This document shows, piece after piece, positions 8,195-17,195 of a DNA stretch of 64,000 nt (positions are counted from its first letter, which is position 1; the number at the start of each line of letters is the position of its first letter). Origin of the DNA: Streptomyces piniterrae (GTDB lineage: Bacteria; Actinomycetota; Actinomycetes; Streptomycetales; Streptomycetaceae). The DNA lies in the NCBI RefSeq assembly GCF_005048155.1, contig NZ_SUMB01000002.1, positions 310,001 through 374,000 on the forward strand. The letters are read 5' to 3'. Both the position numbers and the translations under genes were made by a program. The notes under the pieces are model-generated. The model saw only the letters and a list, made by a program, of their open reading frames with translations, was not told the DNA's origin and ran no database searches.

Positions 8195-9739
8195 CTACAA
8201 CACCACCGCCCTCAGATCCGCCTCCTCGAACCCCTCGTCGTCGAACGGGTAGAGCGGCCGCCGCACCTTGTGATGGCCCAGCCGCAGCAGGTCCTGATCC
8301 ACCCCGCCCGGCGTGAGCGCCAGCAGCCAGTCCGCCGCCATCGCGTACAGCTCCGGTTCCAGATAGCCGATCTTGACGACGACCAGGTCGTACGAGAGCG
8401 GGTCCAGCGTCCCGAAGTCCGCGCGGGTGTGGAACGGCTTGCGGCGCTCGGTGAGCACCACCGTCACCCCGCCCGAGGTGACGGCCGCGGACCGGCCACC
8501 GGCGTCATAGGCCGGATTGCCCCGTGAGGCGTCGGAGCCGGAGCCGGAGCTGGAAGAGCCTTCCAGGGCGGTCACGGTGCCGGTCAGCTCGTACGGCTCG
8601 GCATGCCGGCCGGTACCCGCGCTGACCTGGCCACCCACACTGAGCTTCACCTCGGCGCCCACCCCCGCGTCGAAACAGGCGGCGACGGCCTTCGGGTCGG
8701 TGACGCCCGGATGCAGCGCCGTCACCCGGCCGCTCGCCAGCTCCTCGTGTGCCAGCAGCCGGCCCAGCATGTACGCCAGGTCGCCGGCCCCGCCCGCGGT
8801 CGGATTGTCGCCGGAGTCGCTGATCAGGAACGGGCGGGCGGCGGAGCCGACGGCCCGCGCGATACAGGTGTCCGCGTCGCCGGTCGGGCCGACGAAGACG
8901 AAGTCGCGCCGGGCCTCCCAGTACTCCCGGGCCAGCAACTCCGCCTGAGATACGGCGAGTTCGGGATCATCCGCGGTGACCACGACGGCCGCCCGGCAGC
9001 GCTCCTCATCGGCCCAGGCGTAACCCACCCACATCGCCGCGTCCACGACCCCGTCGAGCGCCTCGACCGAGGCCAGCCGCCCGTACAGCGACCTGGCCGG
9101 TTCCAGCCGGGTGCTGGTCTTCTCACCGGGCAGAAGGACCGGGATCTGCACCCAGGCGCGGTACGGCCGGCCCCTGCCCGACACCAGCCGCTCGACGAGC
9201 TTGCGCGCGGCCCGCTCCCGGGTCTCCCAGGCATCCTCATGCGGGGCCAGACGGTGCGCGGTGAGCAGGTCCAGGCGGTCGGCGAACCGGCGCGACACAT
9301 TCCCGTGCAGGTCCATCGCGGCCGAGATGAGCGTTCCGGGGCCGGTCGCCGCCCGCACCGCGTCGTTCAGATCGGCCTCCGCGTCATCCATGCCGACGAC
9401 GCTCATCGCACCATGGATGTCGTACACCAGGCCGTCCAGCGGCCCCGACTCCCTTACCCGCACGGTCAGTTCGGCCTTGATCCGGTCATACGTGGCGCGC
9501 TCGACGGGGCCACCGGGCAGCGCGACGGCATGCACCAGCGGCACCCATTCGACGAGCTCCGCCAGATCCCCGTCCGACCGGGTCCAGGTGTAGCGGGCGA
9601 GCAGTGCCTCATCCCGGGTGACACGGAAGTCGTCGTACGTCGAGCGGTGCGGGCAGAACTGGCTGGACTCGATGGCCATACCGCCGATGCCGATGCGAAG
9701 GCGGCGGGGCGGGGGAGAGCTGGTCATCCGGGTGGTCAT
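8195..9739 (-). CDS. M81 family metallopeptidase (MlrC-like)
   Basis: 514 aa, ATG preceded by GAGG. M81 landmarks: IGIGGMAIESSQFCP at the N-terminus, DIHGAM, the metal-binding AMDLHGNVS, and the RLAPHEDAWETRERAA segment with the second His-Asp pair. The family includes microcystinase C, which cleaves linearised cyclic peptides, and relatives encoded beside peptide importers. Here it lies downstream of a ROK repressor on the same strand and close to a Dpp-type importer, so it may process an imported peptide or N-substituted amino acid. A linker of about 20 residues rich in Gly/Ser (GSSSSGSGSDASRG) near residue 390 is an insertion not expected in the fold. No signal peptide, so cytoplasmic. Confidence 0.87.
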   Translation of the reverse strand: MTTRMTSSPPPRRLRIGIGGMAIESSQFCPHRSTYDDFRVTRDEALLARYTWTRSDGDLAELVEWVPLVHAVALPGGPVERATYDRIKAELTVRVRESGPLDGLVYDIHGAMSVVGMDDAEADLNDAVRAATGPGTLISAAMDLHGNVSRRFADRLDLLTAHRLAPHEDAWETRERAARKLVERLVSGRGRPYRAWVQIPVLLPGEKTSTRLEPARSLYGRLASVEALDGVVDAAMWVGYAWADEERCRAAVVVTADDPELAVSQAELLAREYWEARRDFVFVGPTGDADTCIARAVGSAARPFLISDSGDNPTAGGAGDLAYMLGRLLAHEELASGRVTALHPGVTDPKAVAACFDAGVGAEVKLSVGGQVSAGTGRHAEPYELTGTVTALEGSSSSGSGSDASRGNPAYDAGGRSAAVTSGGVTVVLTERRKPFHTRADFGTLDPLSYDLVVVKIGYLEPELYAMAADWLLALTPGGVDQDLLRLGHHKVRRPLYPFDDEGFEEADLRAVVL

Positions 9740-9783
9740 GGGGCCTCGCTTTCCCTGGGGGCGAGTGGCCGGCAGGCGGCCGG

Positions 9784-9857
9784 GGAGTGGTCAGGAGTGG
9801 TCAGGCACAGTGGTCAGGAGAGGAGTGGTCAGGAGTGGTCGGGCACAGTGGTCAGGT
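9784..9857. repeat. 38-bp tandem duplication built on GTGGTCAG
   Basis: Two copies of a 38-bp unit (9784-9821 and 9822-9855) differ at one base. Each contains three TGGTCA/TGGTCR hexamers in GAGTGGTCAG or CACAGTGGTCAG context. The array sits in the gap between the ROK gene end and the M81 gene start, overlapping the last codons of the ROK gene. It is too short and irregular for CRISPR. Confidence 0.9.
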
Positions 9858-11039
9858 GCGACCCGCGGCGCGGCTCCGCAGCCCGTCCGCCGGTGCCGGC
9901 TCGCGCAGCGCCGCATGCCCCGCGCCGAGCAGCCCCGCATCCGGACCGCACGTCGCGGCGTCAATGGTGAGCTCGCGGGTCGCCATCGGCAGACAGCGCT
10001 CGTACAGCACCCCGCGCACCGCGGCGACCAGCGGCTCCGCGCCGGACAGCGCGCCACCCAGGATCACCGCCTCGGGGTTGAAGAAGTTCACGACGACGGC
10101 CAGCACCGCACCGATGTCCCGGCCGGCCTGCCGTACGAGGGTGGTGGCATGCGGTTCACCGTTCTCCACGAGGCGGAGGATGTCGGTGGTGGAGTCCGCG
10201 GCGATGCCCCGGCCGCGCAGCGCGGCGGCGATCGCGGCGCCGCTCGCCACCGTCTCCAGGCAGCCTATGTTGCCGCAGGAGCAGGGGCGTTCGGCGGCCG
10301 CGTCCACCCGGACATGGCTGATGTCACCGGCCGAGCCGCCGGCCCCGCGGTAGAGCCGGCCGCCGCTGATGACGCCGGAGCCGATACCGCGGCCCGCCTT
10401 GACGACGACGAGATGCCGCAGCGTCGGATGCGCGGCACGTTGCTCGCCCAGTGCCAGCACATTGGCGTCGTTGTCGAGCAGCACCGGCAGGCCGAGGCGG
10501 TCGGCAAGCCGGTCGCGCAGCTCGTAGAGATGCCAGCCGGGCATCCGCGACGGGGCGATGATCCGCCCGCCGTCGGTGTCCACCGGGCCGGGGAAACCGA
10601 CGCCGACACCGCGGACGGTACGACCGGCCGCGTGCTGCCGCTCGGCCAGCGCCGTCAGCCGTTCGGCGAGCACGTCCAGGGCGGGTTCGGGCCCGGCGGT
10701 CAGATCGAAGGTGTACTCGTCGATGTCGAACGGGGCGCCGGTCAGCCCGACGGCCCCGGTACGGATGTGATGGCTGCCCAGGTCGGCGGCGAGCGCCACG
10801 GCCCCCTGGGCCACGACCCGCAGCAGCCGCGGCCGCCGGCCGCCGCGCGACGCACCCTCGCCGGACTCGGTCAGCAGCCCGGCGTCGACCAGCTCCTGCA
10901 CGCGCGTGGAGACGGTGGAGGCGGCCAGCCCCAGTTCCCGCACGAGGTCCGCGCGGGAGGTGGCGGAGCCGCTGGCGACGAGTTCGAGGACATGCGCGGC
11001 GGAACCGGGCAGCTCGTCCGAGGGGGGCATGGGGGCCAT
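9852..11039 (-). CDS. ROK family transcriptional repressor
   Basis: 395 aa from the ATG at 11039 (GAAAGG about 11 nt upstream); a GTG at 11090 would add 17 residues but lies inside the palindromic operator, so it is less likely. N-terminal winged helix (SRADLVRELGLAASTVSTRVQELVDAGLL), then the sugar-kinase-like ROK fold: AADLGSHH phosphate loop, LLDNDANVLALGE, and the zinc motif SHVRV then CSCGNIGCLE. Xyl/Nag-type ROK repressors bind sugars or phosphosugars. A perfect inverted repeat of the Mlc/NagC/XylR operator type overlaps its 5' end and faces the divergent ABC importer, so autoregulation and control of the importer are inferred. Confidence 0.9.
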   Translation of the reverse strand: MAPMPPSDELPGSAAHVLELVASGSATSRADLVRELGLAASTVSTRVQELVDAGLLTESGEGASRGGRRPRLLRVVAQGAVALAADLGSHHIRTGAVGLTGAPFDIDEYTFDLTAGPEPALDVLAERLTALAERQHAAGRTVRGVGVGFPGPVDTDGGRIIAPSRMPGWHLYELRDRLADRLGLPVLLDNDANVLALGEQRAAHPTLRHLVVVKAGRGIGSGVISGGRLYRGAGGSAGDISHVRVDAAAERPCSCGNIGCLETVASGAAIAAALRGRGIAADSTTDILRLVENGEPHATTLVRQAGRDIGAVLAVVVNFFNPEAVILGGALSGAEPLVAAVRGVLYERCLPMATRELTIDAATCGPDAGLLGAGHAALREPAPADGLRSRAAGRT

Positions 11040-11087
11040 TCGGCACGGGGCCTTTCGGCTCGGGACCTTTCGGCTCGGGGTGGCGAT

Positions 11088-11114
11088 CACTTACTTCGGC
11101 GATCGAAGTAAGTG
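11088..11114. promoter_or_regulatory. Perfect palindromic operator, ROK type
   Basis: CACTTACTTCG (11088-11098) and CGAAGTAAGTG (11104-11114) are exact reverse complements separated by 5 nt. The core TTACTTCG-n5-CGAAGTAA closely resembles the ROK consensus known for Mlc/NagC (TTATTTCG-n-CGAAATAA). It lies between the divergent ROK gene and the importer operon, 49 bp upstream of the likely ROK start and 154 bp upstream of the binding-protein start. Confidence 0.85.
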
Positions 11115-11199
11115 TGTGGCTCAACTCCCTTACAGTAGAGCTCAGTTCGCGTCGCCTCACCAGATCCCGCCAGATCTCGACACCTGCTCCGTCAAGCCC

Positions 11200-11229
11200 T
11201 TGACTTCCTTTCACGGCCGTCCGTACTTT
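11200..11229 (+). promoter_or_regulatory. Candidate sigma-70 promoter of the importer operon
   Basis: TTGACT at 11200-11205 and TACTTT at 11224-11229 are 18 nt apart, with the binding-protein ATG about 38 nt further on. It is the best -35/-10 pair in the gap. No start site is known, so this is a prediction. Confidence 0.5.
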
Positions 11230-11267
11230 GCTCGCATTCTTCGACCGGCAGACCTCTCGGAGGCAGC

Positions 11268-13100
11268 ATGGGCCTGCGCAGCACACGGATACGCGGGCCC
11301 GTGGAACGCATTCTGGTCGCGGCCCTGCTCGGCATCGTCGTACTCGCCGGCTGCGGCCCGCGTGGCAACGTTGTCACCGATGTCGGGCCCACCGGCGGCA
11401 CCCGCATCGAAGGCGGCACCGCCACCATGGCCCTGCCGCCCGCCTCCACCCCCAACTGGATCTTCCCCATCGGCGCCCCCGGCTATCTGGCCTCGCACAA
11501 CAGCGCCATCCAGAACCTCCTCTTCCTGCCGCTGTTCCAACCCGTGCAAAAGGGCGCGGCGCTGACCATGGACTCCCCCCGCGGTCTCGCCGAACAACCC
11601 CACTACAGCGACGGCAACGACACCGTCAGCATCACCCTGAAAAAGGGCTACGAGTGGTCCGACGGCACACCCGTCACCACCCGCGACGTGAAATTCTGGT
11701 TCGACCTGATCAAGCACAACAAGAAGGAATGGGCCGGCTATTCACCCAAACTCATGCCGGACGACGTCAAGGCATTCGAGATCGTCGACGACCGCACCTT
11801 CCGGCTCCGGCTCGACCGCCCCTACAACCCGACATGGTTCACCGCCAACGAACTCCAGGACTTCGTCGCCCTCCCCGCCCACGCCTGGAACCCCGACCAC
11901 CAGGACCCGAAACACGCCTTCGCCCGGCTGATGCGACACGCCAAAAAGCTCTCCACCTTCGACAGCGACCCGCTCTGGAAGACCGTCAACGGGCCCTGGC
12001 GCATCGAAAAGTGGAGCACCTCGGGACAGGTGTCCCTGGTACCCAACAAGAAATACCGGGGACCGGACAAGCCCCACCTCGACCGGGTGATCCTCAAACC
12101 CTTCACCACCGCCGACGCCGAATTCAATGTGCTGCGCGCCGGCGGCGTCGACTACGGCTACATCCCGCCCTCCGTCATGGCACAGTCCGCCAAGTTCAAA
12201 GAAATGGGCTACCGCATCGACCCATGGGAAGGCTGGGCGATCACCTACATCGTCCTCAACTTCCACCACCCCACAGCCGGCCCACTGCTGCACCAGGCCT
12301 ACCTGCGCCAAGCCCTCCAGCACCTCATCGACCAGCCCACCATCTCCAAGGTCATCTGGCACGGCAGCGCCGCGCCCACCCTCGGCCCGGTCCCCGCCGG
12401 CCTCCTCGACGGCAACCCCTACCCGTACGACCCCAAGAAAGCCAAGGCGCTGCTCGCCGCCCACGGCTGGGCCGACCATAGCGGACAACTCCGCTGCGTA
12501 CGGCCGGGAAACAGCACCAGGCAATGCGGCGCGGGCATCAAAAACGGCCAGGAACTACGGCTCTCGCTGCTCTCCCAATCCGGCTCGACCGAGACCTCCA
12601 ACACCATGCAGGCCATCAAATCCGAATTCGGCAAGGCCGGCATCACCCTCGACATCCGGCAGCAGCCACTCAACACCGTCCTGGGAACCACCGTCCCCTG
12701 CAAGAAGTCCGAACCCATCTGCTCCGAATGGCAGCTCGGCTTCTTCGGCACCCAGGGCAGCTGGTACTTCCCGCCCGACCCCAGCGGAGAAAAAATCTTC
12801 GCCACCAACGCCCCCTCCAACATGGGCAATTGGTCCGAGCCACGCACCGACCGGCTGATCCGGAAAACCGAATACTCCGACGCCCCGACCGCCATGCGCG
12901 ATTACGGCCGCGAGGTCGCCCGCCAACTCCCGGTCCTATGGACCCCCAACCCCGCCTACCAGGTCTCCGCCATCCGAAACGACCTGCGCGGCATCGACCA
13001 GAACCCGACGCTCAGCCTCGCACCCCAGTACTGGTATTTCGTAAAGAAAACGAAGAACGGGGCGCGGAGCGGGGAGGGCAAGGGGGGAGCCGGCAAATGA
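11268..13100 (+). CDS. ABC importer solute-binding lipoprotein, family 5 (peptide/oligosaccharide)
   Basis: 610 aa. Positively charged N-terminus, hydrophobic stretch and lipobox LAGC near residue 30, so a lipoprotein. The body matches SBP_bac_5 (DppA/OppA fold), with the typical YEWSDGTPVTTRDVKFWFDLI segment and C-terminal YSDAPTAMRDYGREVARQLPV. It is followed by two permeases overlapping by 4 nt each and a double ATPase, a complete Dpp/Opp-type importer. The cargo could be a peptide or, as in several actinobacterial family-5 systems controlled by sugar repressors, an oligosaccharide; the divergent ROK repressor favours a sugar. Confidence 0.92.
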   Translation: MGLRSTRIRGPVERILVAALLGIVVLAGCGPRGNVVTDVGPTGGTRIEGGTATMALPPASTPNWIFPIGAPGYLASHNSAIQNLLFLPLFQPVQKGAALTMDSPRGLAEQPHYSDGNDTVSITLKKGYEWSDGTPVTTRDVKFWFDLIKHNKKEWAGYSPKLMPDDVKAFEIVDDRTFRLRLDRPYNPTWFTANELQDFVALPAHAWNPDHQDPKHAFARLMRHAKKLSTFDSDPLWKTVNGPWRIEKWSTSGQVSLVPNKKYRGPDKPHLDRVILKPFTTADAEFNVLRAGGVDYGYIPPSVMAQSAKFKEMGYRIDPWEGWAITYIVLNFHHPTAGPLLHQAYLRQALQHLIDQPTISKVIWHGSAAPTLGPVPAGLLDGNPYPYDPKKAKALLAAHGWADHSGQLRCVRPGNSTRQCGAGIKNGQELRLSLLSQSGSTETSNTMQAIKSEFGKAGITLDIRQQPLNTVLGTTVPCKKSEPICSEWQLGFFGTQGSWYFPPDPSGEKIFATNAPSNMGNWSEPRTDRLIRKTEYSDAPTAMRDYGREVARQLPVLWTPNPAYQVSAIRNDLRGIDQNPTLSLAPQYWYFVKKTKNGARSGEGKGGAGK

Positions 13101-14047
13101 TCCGCTTCCTGACCAAGCGCATCGCGCAGGCCGCCACAGTCCTGCTGCTCGTCTCCGTCATCGTCTTCGTCCTGCTGCACATGCTCCCCGGCGGCCCGGC
13201 CCGCGCCATCCTCGGCGTCCAGGCCACCCCCGAAGCCATCGCCCACTTCAATCACCAACAGGGATACGACCGCTCACTGCCCCAGCAGTACGTCATGTAC
13301 CTCGGACGGCTGCTCTCCGGCGACCTCGGCGAGTCATACAAACTCAACCAGACAGTCGCCTCCCTGCTCGGCGAACGACTGCCCAAGACCGCCCTGCTCG
13401 CAGGCCTGGCCCTCACACTCGCCGCACTCCTCGCCGTCCCGCTCGGCATCCTCCAGGCCGTACGCCGCGGCAAAGCCGCCGACTACCTCCTGACCGGCGC
13501 GGCCTTCCTCGCCTACGCCACCCCGGTCTTCTTCCTCGGCCTCGTCCTCATCCTCGTCTTCAGCCAGCAACTCCAGCTGCTCCCCGCCGAGGCACCCCAG
13601 GCCGACACCCTCGGCGGCATCCTCACCGACCTGCCCGCCCTCGTACTCCCCGTCGTCACAGCAGCGCTCGGCATCATCGCCGCCTTCAGCCGCTACACAC
13701 GCTCCGCCGTCCTCGACAACCTCAGCGAGGAATACGTCCGCACCGCCCGCGCCAAAGGCCAGTCCAACGCCCGCATCATGGCCCGCCACGTCCTCCGCAA
13801 CGCCCTCATCCCCCTGGCCACCCTCCTCGGCCTCCACCTCCCCACCCTCTTCAGCGGCACCCTCGTCGTCGAGTCGATGTTCAACTACCCGGGAATGGGG
13901 CTGCTGTTCTGGAACGCCGCCCAGGGCTCCGACTTCCCGGTCCTGCTCGGCGTCACCCTCGTCGCCGGCGTCGCCACCGTCCTCGGCTCCCTCCTCACCG
14001 ACATCGCCTACGCCGTCCTCGATCCGCGCATCAGGAGCGTGACATGA
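13097..14047 (+). CDS. ABC importer permease, DppB type
   Basis: 316 aa. ATG overlaps the binding-protein stop (ATGA). Six hydrophobic segments; opens with MIRFLTKRIAQAATVLLLVS and the LPGGPARAILG periplasmic loop typical of DppB/OppB. The cytoplasmic EAA loop is EEYVRTARAKGQSNARIMARHVLRNAL, which docks to the ATPase. Fused in an operon with the DppC-like partner, whose start overlaps its stop. Confidence 0.92.
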   Translation: MIRFLTKRIAQAATVLLLVSVIVFVLLHMLPGGPARAILGVQATPEAIAHFNHQQGYDRSLPQQYVMYLGRLLSGDLGESYKLNQTVASLLGERLPKTALLAGLALTLAALLAVPLGILQAVRRGKAADYLLTGAAFLAYATPVFFLGLVLILVFSQQLQLLPAEAPQADTLGGILTDLPALVLPVVTAALGIIAAFSRYTRSAVLDNLSEEYVRTARAKGQSNARIMARHVLRNALIPLATLLGLHLPTLFSGTLVVESMFNYPGMGLLFWNAAQGSDFPVLLGVTLVAGVATVLGSLLTDIAYAVLDPRIRSVT

Positions 14048-14934
14048 CCGCCACCGATGCCCCCGTCTCCGAGACGGCCCCCGCCACCCCCGGACCGGCC
14101 CGCCGCACCCTCGCCGTCTTCACCCGCAACAAGCTCGCCCTGACCGGCGCACTGGTGCTGCTCGGCCTGCTCACCTTCTGCTTCCTCGGACCACTGATCC
14201 ACCCCACCGACCAGATCCACACCGACCTCTCCCAGGCCGGCCTCGCCCCCGGCGGCAACCACCCCCTCGGCACCACCGACCTCGGCTACGACCTGCTCGG
14301 CCGCCTCATGTACGGCGGCCGCACATCCCTCGAAGTCGGCCTGGCAGCAGGACTGTTGGCCACCCTCCTCGGCACGGTCTACGGCGCGGTCGCGGGCTAC
14401 CTCGGCGGCTGGGCCGACGCCGCCATGATGCGCATCACGGACGCCGCGCTCGCCATCCCGGCCCTCTTCCTGCTCGTCGTGGTCGCCGCCATCGTCACAC
14501 CCAGCAAACCCGTACTCATCCTGATCATCGCCTCCGTCGCCTGGCTCTCCCCGGCCCGACTGATCCGCGGCGAGGCGCTCGCCCTGCGCAGCCGCGACTA
14601 CCTCCACGCGATGCGGCTGATGGGCGGCGGCGGAAGCCGTGCGGTATTCCGGCACATCCTCCCCAACGCCATCGGCACCGTCATCGTCAACGCCACCTTC
14701 CAGATCGCCGACGCCATCCTCTACGTCGCCTACCTGTCCTTCCTGGGCCTGTCCATCCCGCCACCCGCCGCCGACTGGGGCTCGATGCTCTCCGCCGGCA
14801 TCACCTACACCCAGGTCGGCCACTGGTGGCTGATCTTCCCGCCGGGCATCGCGATCGTGCTGGTCGTGGCCGCGTTCAACTTCATCGGCGACGGGCTGCG
14901 GGACGCGTTCGACGTACGACTCGAGAAGAGCTGA
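14044..14934 (+). CDS. ABC importer permease, DppC type
   Basis: 296 aa, ATG overlapping the previous stop. N-terminal OppC_N-like segment (LAVFTRNKLALTGALVLLGLL), then the BPD_transp_1 domain with EAA loop SRDYLHAMRLMGGGGSRAVFRHILPNAIG. It pairs with the upstream DppB-like subunit. GTTDLGYDLLGRLMYGGRTSL is the family's signature periplasmic motif (the usual GTD-x-x-GRD-x-x-SR region, slightly divergent). Confidence 0.92.
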   Translation: MTATDAPVSETAPATPGPARRTLAVFTRNKLALTGALVLLGLLTFCFLGPLIHPTDQIHTDLSQAGLAPGGNHPLGTTDLGYDLLGRLMYGGRTSLEVGLAAGLLATLLGTVYGAVAGYLGGWADAAMMRITDAALAIPALFLLVVVAAIVTPSKPVLILIIASVAWLSPARLIRGEALALRSRDYLHAMRLMGGGGSRAVFRHILPNAIGTVIVNATFQIADAILYVAYLSFLGLSIPPPAADWGSMLSAGITYTQVGHWWLIFPPGIAIVLVVAAFNFIGDGLRDAFDVRLEKS

Positions 14935-14988
14935 CGTGCACGTCCGGACATCATGCGCACGACTCCAGAAGAGCCGAGGCAACCGACC

Positions 14989-17112
14989 ATGACCGACAAG
15001 CTCCTCACCATCGAGGACCTGCACGTCGACATCACCGGCCGCCGCGGCCGCACCATCCATGCCCTCGACGGCGTCGACCTCGACCTCGCCCCCGGCGAAG
15101 CGCTCGGCATCGTCGGCGAATCCGGCTGCGGCAAGACGATGACCGCACTGTCCGTCCTCCGCCTGCTCCCCAACGGCGGCAAAGTCACCGGAGGCCGGAT
15201 CCTCTTCGACGGTACGGACCTGGCCACCACACCGGAAACCGCCCTGCGAGACATCCGCGGCAACACCATCGGCATGGTCTTCCAGGACCCACTGACCTCC
15301 CTCAACCCCACCCTCACCATCGGCGCCCAGGTCGCCGAACCCCTCCTGCTCCACACCGAGTTGACGAAAACCGAAGCCTGGGCGAAAGCCGAGGAAACGC
15401 TGCGGCTGGTCGGCATGCCCCGCCCCACCGAGCGGATGAGGAACTATCCGCACCAGCTCAGCGGCGGTATGCGGCAGCGCGTCGCGATCGCCATGGCACT
15501 GGTCTGCGAACCCCGCCTGCTGATCGCCGACGAGCCCACCACCGCCCTCGACGTCACCACCCAGCACCAGATCCTGGAACTCATCGACGAGCTGCGCGAA
15601 CGCCTCGGCATGGCGATGATCCTGGTCACCCACGACCTCGGCGTGATCGCCCGCCGGGTCGACCGAGTGGCGGTGATGTACGGCGGCCGGATCGCCGAAC
15701 GAGCCCCCGTACGCCCCCTGTTCGCCACCCCGCGACACCGCTACACCCAAGCCCTGTTCGCGGCGCTCCCCGAACGCACCACGGACGGCGCCCGCACGTT
15801 GCTCACCATCCCCGGGCTGCCGCCGTCCCTCGCCACCCGCCCCGTGGGCTGCCGCTTCGCACCACGCTGCGGCTTCGCCACAGAGATCTGCCGCACTGCC
15901 GAGCCGGAGCCGACCTGCGACAGTGGCACCGGGCATGCCGTCGCCTGCTTCCATCCGGGCGGCCCGGAAGCCGGCGCCGCCGCCTCGGTCGACGTGATCG
16001 ACGTGGCTGTCGGGGGTACCGAGACCACCGAGACCACCGCGACCACCGAAGCGGCTGAGGTCCGCCCGCGCCCGGAGCAGCCCGCGCCCGCCGCGCCCCC
16101 GGAACGCACCGAGGAAACGCTGCTGCGGCTCGTCGGCGTCACCAAGTCCTATCCACTGCACGGCGGCCCCTTCGTCCGCAGAAGAACCGCCGCGTCGCAG
16201 GTCAGCGCCGTAGCCGGGATCTCGCTCACGGTGCGGCGCGGCGAGACCTTCGGCATCGTGGGGGAATCCGGCTGCGGCAAGTCCACCCTCGGCCGGATGG
16301 TCGTCGGCCTGGAGGCACCCACCAGCGGCACCATTCGTTTCGCCGACCGCGACATCACCACCCTGACCAAGCGGGAGCTCCGCGCGCACCGACGCGAGGT
16401 GCAGCTGATGTTCCAGGACTCCTACGCGGCCATGGACCCCCGGATGCGGGTGGGGGCCATACTGCGCGAACCCCTGGCCATCCAGCGCATCGGCGACTCG
16501 GCCGAGCAACGGCGCCGGATCGCCGGACTGCTGGACGACGTCGGGCTGCCGCGCGGCTCGGTGAACCGCTACCCGCACGAGTTCTCCGGCGGCCAGCGCC
16601 AGCGCCTCGGCCTGGCCCGCGCCCTCGCACTGGCACCGTCCCTCGTCGTCGCCGACGAACCGGTCTCCGCGCTCGACGTGTCCGTCCAGGCCCAGATCCT
16701 GAACCTGATGCGCGACCTGCAGCGCGAGAAGGGACTCAGCTACCTCTTCATCTCCCACGACCTGGCGGTGGTGCGGCACCTCGCGGACTCGGTCGGCGTC
16801 ATGTACCTCGGCAAACTGGTCGAGACCGGCCCCGCCGAGCGGGTCTTCGCCCGCCCGCTGCACCCGTACACCCGAGGGCTGCTCGACACGGTCAACGCCC
16901 CGGACCCGGACGCCACCCCCGCCGGCACCCCACTCGCCGGCGAAACCCCCTCGGCCGCCGCCCCACCCTCCGGGTGCCGCTTCCGCACCCGCTGCCCGTC
17001 CGCCACCGAACTGTGCGCCACCACGGAACCACCACCCGCCGAGCCCGAGACACCGGGCCACCGAGTGGCTTGCCACTTTCCGCTGAGCGGGGGAGCGGTC
17101 GGCGGCAGGTGA
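14989..17112 (+). CDS. Fused DppD-DppF double ATPase of the importer
   Basis: 707 aa from the ATG at 14989 (GAGG about 10 nt upstream; an in-frame ATG at 14953 is weaker). Two complete ABC ATPases in one chain: Walker [11 protein letters not shown] and [11 protein letters not shown], signatures LSGGMRQRV and FSGGQRQRL, Walker [13 protein letters not shown] and [12 protein letters not shown]. Each half ends with the oligopeptide/dipeptide C-terminal domain containing a four-Cys cluster ([33 protein letters not shown]), the site that carries an iron-sulfur cluster in some relatives. An acidic/threonine-rich linker ([13 protein letters not shown]) joins the halves. Fusion makes the stoichiometry 1:1 by design. 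Confidence 0.92.
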   Translation: MTDKLLTIEDLHVDITGRRGRTIHALDGVDLDLAPGEALGIVGESGCGKTMTALSVLRLLPNGGKVTGGRILFDGTDLATTPETALRDIRGNTIGMVFQDPLTSLNPTLTIGAQVAEPLLLHTELTKTEAWAKAEETLRLVGMPRPTERMRNYPHQLSGGMRQRVAIAMALVCEPRLLIADEPTTALDVTTQHQILELIDELRERLGMAMILVTHDLGVIARRVDRVAVMYGGRIAERAPVRPLFATPRHRYTQALFAALPERTTDGARTLLTIPGLPPSLATRPVGCRFAPRCGFATEICRTAEPEPTCDSGTGHAVACFHPGGPEAGAAASVDVIDVAVGGTETTETTATTEAAEVRPRPEQPAPAAPPERTEETLLRLVGVTKSYPLHGGPFVRRRTAASQVSAVAGISLTVRRGETFGIVGESGCGKSTLGRMVVGLEAPTSGTIRFADRDITTLTKRELRAHRREVQLMFQDSYAAMDPRMRVGAILREPLAIQRIGDSAEQRRRIAGLLDDVGLPRGSVNRYPHEFSGGQRQRLGLARALALAPSLVVADEPVSALDVSVQAQILNLMRDLQREKGLSYLFISHDLAVVRHLADSVGVMYLGKLVETGPAERVFARPLHPYTRGLLDTVNAPDPDATPAGTPLAGETPSAAAPPSGCRFRTRCPSATELCATTEPPPAEPETPGHRVACHFPLSGGAVGGR

Positions 17113-17127
17113 CGTCAGGTGGTTGGG

Positions 17128-17195
17128 GCTACTGGCACTGACCAGTGACCACTGACCTCCGACCACTGGCCAGTAGCCACTGGTCAGAGGTCAGT
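17128..17195. terminator. Nested TGACCA/TGGTCA inverted repeats between convergent genes
   Basis: Two overlapping perfect 9-bp stems are visible: GCTACTGGC (17128-17136) with GCCAGTAGC (17169-17177), and ACTGACCTC (17151-17159) with GAGGTCAGT (17187-17195). The intervening sequence is made of ACTGACCAGTGACCACTGACC-like units. Location between the ends of the ABC ATPase gene (+) and the L,D-transpeptidase gene (-) suits a bidirectional terminator. It is also one of the TGGTCA arrays. Confidence 0.6.

Noticed and set aside
9784-9857. CRISPR-like array
   Set aside because: Only two 38-bp units with no unique spacers; it is a simple tandem duplication.
14008-17166. 1052-codon antisense frame across the ABC ATPase genes
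   Set aside because: Composition follows the sense codon bias; no domain and sense strand clearly coding.
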